DNA from: Candidatus Onthocola gallistercoris
GTDB lineage: Bacteria; Bacillota; Clostridia; Lachnospirales; Lachnospiraceae
NCBI GenBank assembly: GCA_018715345.1
Contig: DVLT01000027.1
Coordinates: forward strand, 1 to 57,973
Reading direction: 5' to 3'
Length of the DNA: 57,973 nt
The notes below the pieces were generated by a model. That model was not told the origin of the DNA. It did not search any database and saw nothing but the letters and a program-made list of their open reading frames with translations. Below, one piece after another: positions 7,043-13,818 of this stretch (positions within the stretch are counted from its first letter, which is position 1; every line of letters begins with the position of its first letter). Made by a program: the position numbers and the translations under genes.

Positions 7043-7933
7043 TTACAGCCTAGCTTTTATAAAATCCGCCATCAACTGCCATGCGGCATCGGCTTTTTCT
7101 TTATCGTATTCTTTCAGATCCTCATGGGTGAAACCATGCTGGCAGCCATCAAACTTTTTGTAAACCACCTGGACACCGGCCGCCGCCGCTTTCCGAGCGT
7201 ATTCCTCTTCCTCCCCGGCCAGGGAATCATAGCCGGCGGAAATCACCAGCATATCCGGCAGACCGGCCAACTCAGCATATAAAGGGGACGCCAATTCATG
7301 ATCCATATCAGCCAGATCCTCAAAATACCAGTTCACGTATTGGATCACCCGGCTGTGCTTGATGGCTTTGGACGCATCCAAAGCCTGCCGCTCTTCCTCT
7401 TTTAAAGTCTGTTTAAGGGGCGCGTAATCTATGATCTGTCCTTTGATCCCGAGCCGCCTTTGTTCTCTATCCATCAGGCACAGATCCGCAGCGATCGTAC
7501 CGCCGGCGCTGTGACCGCAGACGAACACCCGATCCCGGTCCAGATGATAACGTTCTGCCTGTTCAAGTATACCTTCCACAGCCTCATAAGAGCTGTATAT
7601 CGGTTTGGGGAATTTAAATTCCGGTGCCAGACAATAGTCCATATTGATGACCGCACACCCGGTCATATCCGCCAATCTCTGGCAATATCTCCCGTCCAGC
7701 TCATAAAATCCCAGCACAAATCCTCCGCCATGGAAATTAAAGACGACTGGACGTTTTTCCTTTCCATGCTCTTTTTGCGGGCGATAAATGGAGAAATCAA
7801 TATATCCGGCTGTCTTTGTCCGGACAGAACCCTTTTCAAATCGGCCGTTCATTCTTTCAAACAAAACAGCGTCTGTATTTTTTATCCACTTTTCTTTTCT
7901 ATATTCAAAGATGGTCCAATCAGCCTCTTTCAT
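7043..7933 (-). CDS. Alpha/beta hydrolase, HSL-type esterase
   Basis: Carboxylesterase of the hormone-sensitive-lipase type, about 296 residues. It shows the oxyanion motif HGGGF, the nucleophile motif GHSAGG, the acid in the region YDSL or DG, and the histidine in GCQHGF. No signal peptide is seen, so it is cytoplasmic. The ATG at 7933 is used because AGAAGGAG precedes it and it overlaps the upstream gene by 14 bases. It is last in a LacI-controlled operon with a PTS permease and another esterase, suggesting removal of acyl groups from an imported sugar derivative. Confidence 0.85.
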   Translation of the reverse strand: MKEADWTIFEYRKEKWIKNTDAVLFERMNGRFEKGSVRTKTAGYIDFSIYRPQKEHGKEKRPVVFNFHGGGFVLGFYELDGRYCQRLADMTGCAVINMDYCLAPEFKFPKPIYSSYEAVEGILEQAERYHLDRDRVFVCGHSAGGTIAADLCLMDREQRRLGIKGQIIDYAPLKQTLKEEERQALDASKAIKHSRVIQYVNWYFEDLADMDHELASPLYAELAGLPDMLVISAGYDSLAGEEEEYARKAAAAGVQVVYKKFDGCQHGFTHEDLKEYDKEKADAAWQLMADFIKARL

Positions 7934-8816
7934 TTCTCCTCCTTCTGATCCAGGCCAGAGCCAGTTGGATCCACTGACTGATCCCCGGATCGATCTCATC
8001 TTCTTCCATTGTGGTCAGCGCATTGTTGGATGCCAGGCCGTGACCGCCGTGATCAAACAGATGATATTCGCAGGCCACATTTTTCTTATGGCATTCCCGG
8101 ACAAAATCTAAAGCATGACACGGATCCACCACAGGATCGTCCATACAGTTCCACAAAAACATCGGCGCCGTATCTTCTGACACATATCGGATCAGATCCA
8201 CAGATGTTTTCTCTGTTTCTGAAGGGGTATCCGTATGAAACAACGTCTGATACATGAGCGCTGTGTTTTCCACCGCTGTCCGCTCCGCCGATGCTTCCAT
8301 AAATGACCTGCTGTTCAGTCGGAGCATGGGATAGGCCAGCAACACTCCCGCCGGTTTTAATGCTTCTCCCTCCGGCTTAAAATCCAGATCGTTCAAAAGC
8401 TTTGGATCGTTCCATCGGGTACCCAAGGAGGCCGCCACATGGCCTCCTGCTGAAAAACCGATGACAAAAATACTGTCCACGTCAATATGCCATTCCTCTG
8501 CATGGGTTCTGATCATATGGACCGTTTCCATCAATTGCAGCGCTTGGATGGGATAGGCGGCCGCCGGGTCCACCCCTTTTTCCGGATGTTCTCTGTCCGT
8601 TCCCACCGAATAGTATAAAACAAAGCACTGAAAGTCCTTTTCCATAAAGGTGACCGCTGTCGGTTCGCCTTCCCTAGTGGCATGGATGAGATAGGCCCCG
8701 CCCGGGCATATGATCATGGCCGGTTTTTTCCGATATACCTGATGATAAATCTGCCCATCCTGTATATATGTTACCACTTTTCCGCCATGAGGTGTTATCA
8801 AAGTTTCATGGATCAT
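7920..8816 (-). CDS. Alpha/beta hydrolase, acetyl-xylan/feruloyl esterase-like
   Basis: A 298-residue esterase of the BD-FAE/acetyl-esterase type. It has an N-terminal oxyanion region CPGGAY, nucleophile Ser in GFSAGGH, acidic residue in MDDPVVDP and histidine in HGGHGL, a complete catalytic triad. There is no signal peptide. Four bases overlap the EIIBC gene upstream and 14 overlap the next esterase, so all three are translationally coupled. Its likely substrate is an acylated sugar or glycoside brought in by the PTS; this is inference from context. Confidence 0.85.
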   Translation of the reverse strand: MIHETLITPHGGKVVTYIQDGQIYHQVYRKKPAMIICPGGAYLIHATREGEPTAVTFMEKDFQCFVLYYSVGTDREHPEKGVDPAAAYPIQALQLMETVHMIRTHAEEWHIDVDSIFVIGFSAGGHVAASLGTRWNDPKLLNDLDFKPEGEALKPAGVLLAYPMLRLNSRSFMEASAERTAVENTALMYQTLFHTDTPSETEKTSVDLIRYVSEDTAPMFLWNCMDDPVVDPCHALDFVRECHKKNVACEYHLFDHGGHGLASNNALTTMEEDEIDPGISQWIQLALAWIRRRRNERG

Positions 8817-10231
8817 CTGGAAACATCCGCTTCTTTCACAAGCGCCGGATCATCTTTGCTGAATCCGAACAGATAGGTAACCACCGCAGCCACCACCAGA
8901 GCAATGATGCAGCCGATCAAGCCATGGATCAGGTTGGCTCCTGTCCCTCCTGTAAAGGCTAAAGCAGACATAAAGTTGGTGGAAGGTACCAGGTTCGCCG
9001 AAATAACTCCCATAAGTCCTGCATACAGACCTCCGGCAAAACCGCCGGCAAGCAGGCCGATGAACGGTTTTTTATACCAGGTGCATATGCCGTACAGACA
9101 CGGTTCGGAAGTGCCGGCAACAATGGCAGTTACCGCAAATTCCGCTGCCAGCGCTTTCTGTTCCCGGTTTTTGATCCGGAGCATCGCTCCGATGCAGACA
9201 CCCATGACGGAAAAGCTGGCAAATGTGAGCGCCGGGCCGGCAAAACCGTCAAAGCCCTGGGTGGCGAACACCTGGAACAGCGCTGTGATCAGCACCATAT
9301 GCATACCTGTCATGACAAGCAGCGGATACAAGGCCGCGATCAATGCCATACCTACAAATCCGATGATATTCTGAAGTCCCAGCAGACCGCCCACCACATA
9401 ATTACCTAAAAAGGCGCCGGCCGGTCCCACCACACAAAGGGTCACCGGCAGCATGACCGCGATCGTCAGCGCCGGAGCAAATACAGAGCGGATGGATGTG
9501 GGCAGTATCTTGTTAAAAAACCGTTCCACATAAGCCATCAGCCATACGGAAATGATGATAGGCAAAATCGTGCTGCCATAATTTTGTACCATACAGGGAA
9601 TCCCGTATACGGTAAAGGCTGTGCCTTCCGTAGCCATTCCCACAAAGGTGGGGTGCATCATGATACAACCTAAAAGGATACCTAAAACCGGCATGACGTT
9701 GAACTTTTTGGCCGCCGTATAACCGATGATCACCGGGAAGAAATAAAATCCGGCATCGCCCACAAAGGTCAAAAGTGTGTACAGATCGCTTTCTGCAGTC
9801 AGAACGCCGAGCATATCCGGCCCCAACAAAGATGTGAGCATCTTAAAAAAGGCACAGGCTGTGATCACCGGGATGACCGGCCCCAAACTTCCCGAAAGGG
9901 CGTCCAGTATCCCCATGAAAAAGCTTTTTACTGTCAGTTTTTTCTTGACTGTATCTGTGCGTTCGCCGCTTTCCGGTTCCGTTCCCACGATTTTGGATAC
10001 TTCATCAAATACTTTATCCACATCTGGTCCGATGACCACCTGAAGCTGTCCACCGGCCTTCACCAGTCCGAGCACACCCTTCAGATTTTTCAGGCCATCT
10101 TCATCTGCTCTGCTTTCATCTTTCAGATTAAATCGCAGTCTTGTGGCACAGTGCAGCACATGATCCACATTTGTTTTTCCTCCGACCAGACTTACTATTT
10201 CTCCGGCCAGTTCTTCATACTTTCCGCTCAT
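8813..10231 (-). CDS. PTS EIIBC permease, glucose/sucrose/beta-glucoside superfamily
   Basis: Sugar transport and phosphorylation protein of 472 residues. The EIIB domain (about 1-85) has the phosphorylated cysteine C28 in HCATRLRF; the EIIC membrane domain follows from about residue 105. No EIIA domain is fused and none is encoded next to it, so a separate glucose-type EIIA must serve it; the one at 41725-42216 is a candidate. No phosphoglycosidase is encoded in the operon, only two esterases. The strong ribosome site GGGAGG supports this start. Expression is probably governed by the adjacent LacI protein. Confidence 0.9.
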   Translation of the reverse strand: MSGKYEELAGEIVSLVGGKTNVDHVLHCATRLRFNLKDESRADEDGLKNLKGVLGLVKAGGQLQVVIGPDVDKVFDEVSKIVGTEPESGERTDTVKKKLTVKSFFMGILDALSGSLGPVIPVITACAFFKMLTSLLGPDMLGVLTAESDLYTLLTFVGDAGFYFFPVIIGYTAAKKFNVMPVLGILLGCIMMHPTFVGMATEGTAFTVYGIPCMVQNYGSTILPIIISVWLMAYVERFFNKILPTSIRSVFAPALTIAVMLPVTLCVVGPAGAFLGNYVVGGLLGLQNIIGFVGMALIAALYPLLVMTGMHMVLITALFQVFATQGFDGFAGPALTFASFSVMGVCIGAMLRIKNREQKALAAEFAVTAIVAGTSEPCLYGICTWYKKPFIGLLAGGFAGGLYAGLMGVISANLVPSTNFMSALAFTGGTGANLIHGLIGCIIALVVAAVVTYLFGFSKDDPALVKEADVSR

Positions 10232-10261
10232 ATGATCCTCCCTTTCCCTCTTTGTCGGAAG

Positions 10262-10309
10262 TAAACTTGTTTATGTGCTTATAGTAAACTATTTTACTTA
10301 TGATGTCAA
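10262..10309 (-). promoter_or_regulatory. Promoter and paired operators of the PTS-esterase operon
   Basis: On the minus strand TTGACA (10304-10309), 17 bases and TACTAT (10281-10286) form a promoter. An inverted repeat AGTAAA-N4-TTTACT (10283-10298) covers the spacer and -10 box. A second, TAAAC-N2-GTTTA (10262-10273), lies just downstream of the start site. Both share the GTAAA/TTTAC core, as expected for LacI-family sites. Confidence 0.7.
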
Positions 10310-10353
10310 GAAAAAAGTAAATATTTTTATCATTAGATAAAAATATTTACTTT
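10308..10353 (-). terminator. AT-rich terminator after the lacI-type gene
   Basis: A perfect 18-bp inverted repeat (10314-10331 with 10336-10353, loop of four bases) starts ten bases past the regulator stop codon. On the minus strand it is followed by TTTTTTC. The stem is nearly all A-T, so it may be weak and allow read-through, and it runs straight into the PTS promoter. Confidence 0.65.
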
Positions 10354-10362
10354 CCTGTTTAC

Positions 10363-11352
10363 TTATGTGGTCTGTCCCACTTCCAGGGACACAGGGATAT
10401 GTATCTCATTTTCCCTATCCAGATTTTCTGATGGACCGTTTTCGATCCGATCCACCAAAGTTGCCACTGCCTGCTCCGCCATCTGGCTTGTATTTTCCCG
10501 GACAATGGTCAGCCGGGGGCTGGAATAGGAAGCCATATAGGCATTGCCATAACCAACGATCTTTATATCCTGGGGCACTCGATAACCCAGATCCGTATAG
10601 GTTCTGTAGAACATGGCTGCCAAGCGGAAAGTCTCTGAAAACACCCCATCGGCCTCCGGATGTTTCATGGACATTTCCGTTATGATCCCCGGTACATCCC
10701 GCTGCATATCCATCTCGATCCCAACCTGGTATGGCCACACATTCGCCCCTCGTTTCCTGGCTTCTTCAAGAAAACCTTTATATCTCAGATCATATTTCAG
10801 TCCCTCCGGAAAGCGGGTCAGGTACAATAGATTCCGACATCCCCGTCCGGTCAGATGCCTTGCTGCGATATGACCGCAGGAATCATTATCCGGAGTGACA
10901 GAACATATGGCATCATCCGCCTTAAACCCCACTGTGACCACCGGAATGTCCAGTTTGGTCAGAAGCGCCGTATCCTTTACAAAATTCCCCAAAAGGATCC
11001 CGGATACGTTTTTATTTTTCAACTCCCACAGACTCTCTTCTTCGCTTTTTTCCTTAAACAAAGATGTACACAGCAGTAGATCATAACCATAGCTATAGGC
11101 AGCCTGCTCGATCAGCATTGTATAAATCCCATAATAAGGAGAATCCGAAGGCGGAAAGATAAGGGCGATCGTCTTGCCCTCTGTTTCATTCTCCTGTTTC
11201 AGCATATGGATCGTTTTATAATTCAGACGTTTAGCCGCCCGTTCCACCTTCCGTATGGTCTCCGGATTAAAAGAGCCCTTATGGTTAAGAATACGGGATA
11301 CCGCCGCTTTTGATATTCCCACTTCATCTGCAATATCCTGGATGGTTGCCAC
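10363..11352 (-). CDS. LacI-family transcriptional regulator
   Basis: LacI/PurR-type repressor of about 329 residues. The N-terminal HTH reads IQDIADEVGISKAAVSRILN, then a hinge, then a periplasmic-binding-like effector domain (about 60-325). The GTG at 11352 is preferred: AAAGGAG lies eight bases before it, whereas an upstream in-frame GTG overlaps that ribosome site. It sits upstream of and parallel to the PTS-esterase operon and probably controls it. A 24-bp perfect palindrome just ahead of its own start suggests autoregulation. Confidence 0.9.
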   Translation of the reverse strand: MATIQDIADEVGISKAAVSRILNHKGSFNPETIRKVERAAKRLNYKTIHMLKQENETEGKTIALIFPPSDSPYYGIYTMLIEQAAYSYGYDLLLCTSLFKEKSEEESLWELKNKNVSGILLGNFVKDTALLTKLDIPVVTVGFKADDAICSVTPDNDSCGHIAARHLTGRGCRNLLYLTRFPEGLKYDLRYKGFLEEARKRGANVWPYQVGIEMDMQRDVPGIITEMSMKHPEADGVFSETFRLAAMFYRTYTDLGYRVPQDIKIVGYGNAYMASYSSPRLTIVRENTSQMAEQAVATLVDRIENGPSENLDRENEIHIPVSLEVGQTT

Positions 11353-11371
11353 AGTGTCCACTCCTTTCCCG

Positions 11372-11395
11372 ATCTAGTCAACATGTTGACTAGAT
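11372..11395. promoter_or_regulatory. 24-bp perfect palindrome upstream of the LacI gene
   Basis: The arm ATCTAGTCAACA is followed directly by its exact reverse complement, with no spacer. The site lies about 20 bases ahead of the LacI-type start codon, where an operator would block its transcription. Its sequence differs from the GTAAA-type sites at the PTS promoter, so a different regulator may act here. Confidence 0.6.
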
Positions 11396-11429
11396 TGTAA
11401 ACCCGAACGGTAAAAAGGTCAAGGCGTAT

Positions 11430-11747
11430 TTGTATCCGCACTTTAAATGCATATTCCGCTCTTTTTTGATCACCGGCATGGTGGCCTACCACCGGCATTC
11501 CACTGTGCGCTGTGAAATGAAGCGGCTATACGTGCGTCCGGATTTCCGGGGACATAAGATCGGCGAACAGCTCATCTTACAGATCCTCTGCCACGCCAAA
11601 GCAGCCGGCTATCATGAAATGGTCCTGGATACGATCCTTCCCTTCCAGGCCGCCATCCATCTGTACCGGAAATTTGGTTTCCAAGAATGCGAGCCTTATT
11701 ACAGTAACCCGATGGACGATGTGCTTTATATGAAAAAAGAATGGTAA
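11430..11747 (+). pseudogene. GNAT acetyltransferase, N-terminally truncated remnant
   Basis: The C-terminal two thirds of a GNAT N-acetyltransferase are clear: EMKRLYVRPDFRG and KIGEQLI form the acetyl-CoA loop, then MVLDT and AAIHLYRKFGF. Members usually have about 150-170 residues. Here only about 75 match and the N-terminal strands are missing, the frame ahead (ITGMVAYHRH) being unlike the family. No ribosome site or promoter is seen. It is probably a dead fragment left by a deletion. Confidence 0.65.
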
Positions 11748-11828
11748 CACATGGGCATCCGTCCAAACAGCCCCGGCAGAAAGAAGGCCGCCACCGGTTT
11801 CTTTCTGCTGGACCTGGTGGCAACCGGC

Positions 11829-12293
11829 TTAAGGATTCAGTATCCATACACTCCATGTGAGATAGGCTGCAAAGCAGCTCCAGATCAAATAAGGGATCTG
11901 CAGCCAGCCCGCCGTCTTATCTGTCTCCTGGAAGATCCCGATCATGGCTATGATCAGGCCGATCAGGCCAATGAGCCAGGCAAATGCCAAAAAATAATTT
12001 CTCAGATTAAAAAAGATCAGCGTCCACAAAAAATTGGCAGCCAACTGGACCCACCATATGGTCAAGGACTTCCCCGGTCGTTCTGTCCGTTCGTAGATCC
12101 GGGCCATTCCCACTCCCATCAAAATGTAAAGAATCGTCCATACGATGGGAAATATAAACCCGGGAGGATTTAAGGGGGATTTACGCAAAGCAGGATATAT
12201 ATTGCGCATGGCATCTGATGTGAGAAAACCGGCAAGACCGCCCACCGCCAGCGCTGCCAAGGAAAAAATAAGATAAGATTTTGGTTTTTTCAT
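11829..12293 (-). CDS. tspO: TspO/MBR family membrane protein
   Basis: Five-helix membrane protein of about 154 residues, matching TspO in length and layout. The family signature is seen in SPLNPPGFIFPIVWTILY, in WWVQLAANFLWT and in the later W and N residues. TspO proteins bind tetrapyrroles and are linked to stress responses. The ATG at 12293 is chosen since AAAGGAG is correctly spaced to it and too close to the upstream ATG. It stands alone on the minus strand. Confidence 0.9.
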   Translation of the reverse strand: MKKPKSYLIFSLAALAVGGLAGFLTSDAMRNIYPALRKSPLNPPGFIFPIVWTILYILMGVGMARIYERTERPGKSLTIWWVQLAANFLWTLIFFNLRNYFLAFAWLIGLIGLIIAMIGIFQETDKTAGWLQIPYLIWSCFAAYLTWSVWILNP

Positions 12294-12416
12294 GCCCATA
12301 CTCCTTTTTTTCTATAGTATACAAACAAAAGGAGCGACTTATACGTTACGGGCAGGTATAGGATCCATCTTCTGAGATGGCTCCAGAGATGATCGGATCC
12401 TAAAATCCTGGACCGA

Positions 12417-13748
12417 TCAAAAACTTTTTTTACGGATCATGCGGATCATCAAAGGAACTTCCAGTATCATCATGGCCACCCAGCCCCACAGATTGGCCCA
12501 GGCCAGACAGTCAAAACCGCCGCCCAGAACATTGAGCATATACCATGCGGTCAAGACACGGGTGGTCATATTGGCAATGGTACTCACAAGGGTAACCTTC
12601 AGATCGCCGGTCCCTCGGAAAAATCCCTGCAGGATATGGGTCGTTCCCGACACAAAATACAGTAAGCCAATGAGATGCAGATAGGAGCTGCCCAGATGGA
12701 TGACCTCTTTGGCGTCATTTCCCACAAAAACGCTCATGATCTGACTCGGGAAAGAAAATACGGCCATGCCCACCACCGCAGTATAGATCATCTGGATGAC
12801 CACCGCCCAGCCAAATCCCTGCAAAAAGCGCTTCTTTTGTCCCGCTCCCTTATTCTGGGCCATGAACGTGGTGGCGGCATGGGCGATGTTTTGCTGAGGC
12901 GTCAGGGCAAAATCATCCACCCGGTTGACCGCTGTATAGGCTGCCATAAAAGATACGCCCCGCACATTGATAATGGACTGGACGATGAGTTTTCCCAACT
13001 GGATGCACATCATCTGAAGGGCGCTTGTGATACCAAACGAAAAGGTCCGCCAGAGAATAGTCCGATCAAAAACTTTCCATCGGCTCCCCAGTTGCAGCGC
13101 CGGTACCCGTCGGATATACCATACACAACAAAGACAGCAAAGTCCCTGGCTGAGTACGGTGGCGATGGCGCTTCCGGCCACACCCCATCCGAAGCCGGCC
13201 ACAAACAGAAGGTCTCCGCCCACATTTAAGATCGCGCTGACAATGAGAAAAAGCAGCGGACTTTTACTGTCGCCGAGGGCCCGCAGCGTATTTGAGAAAA
13301 AATTATAGACAAAGGTAAACACCAGGCCGGCAAATACGATCCTCAGATACGTGGTCCCGCTGTCCAATATCTGTGCTGGCACATTGGTCCATATGAGAAG
13401 ATATCTGGCCAGTCCCATCATGACGACAGAGATGGCCAGTGAAAAGATCAGTCCTCCGATCAGAGTGGTACTGATCTGACGTTCCAGATTGTCTTTGCTT
13501 CCTGCCCCATACTGGGTACTCATAAGAATACCTGCTCCCATGCACATGCCACTGATGAACAAAATGACCAGGTTCATGATCATGCCGGCAGATCCCACTG
13601 CCGCCAACGCGTCCTCGCCAAGTACCTGACCCACGATCACCGAGTCCGCAGCATTGTATGTCAGCTGGAACAGATTGCCCAGTACCAGAGGAATGGTAAA
13701 GCCCACCAATTGGGGAACGATCTTTCCCTTTGTCATGTTTGTTGTCAT
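12417..13748 (-). CDS. MATE family efflux transporter
   Basis: A 443-residue multidrug/sodium antiporter-type membrane protein with twelve helices in two repeats. N-terminal signature residues are VPLVLGNLFQLTYNAADS-like (FTIPLVLGNL, ADSVIVGQVLG), and the later half contains GITSALQM and GFFRGTGD. Full family length, frame intact. It starts about 70 bases after the ribosome-protection/NYN fusion gene in the same direction, so the two may be co-transcribed. A 12-bp stem without a T-run lies past its stop codon. Confidence 0.92.
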   Translation of the reverse strand: MTTNMTKGKIVPQLVGFTIPLVLGNLFQLTYNAADSVIVGQVLGEDALAAVGSAGMIMNLVILFISGMCMGAGILMSTQYGAGSKDNLERQISTTLIGGLIFSLAISVVMMGLARYLLIWTNVPAQILDSGTTYLRIVFAGLVFTFVYNFFSNTLRALGDSKSPLLFLIVSAILNVGGDLLFVAGFGWGVAGSAIATVLSQGLCCLCCVWYIRRVPALQLGSRWKVFDRTILWRTFSFGITSALQMMCIQLGKLIVQSIINVRGVSFMAAYTAVNRVDDFALTPQQNIAHAATTFMAQNKGAGQKKRFLQGFGWAVVIQMIYTAVVGMAVFSFPSQIMSVFVGNDAKEVIHLGSSYLHLIGLLYFVSGTTHILQGFFRGTGDLKVTLVSTIANMTTRVLTAWYMLNVLGGGFDCLAWANLWGWVAMMILEVPLMIRMIRKKSF

Positions 13749-13818
13749 ATGTATACCCCTCTTCTCAAATCTTTTTATCGGCCGTTTGCTTTGCCCCTAT
13801 CGGGCCATGGCCTCATCT

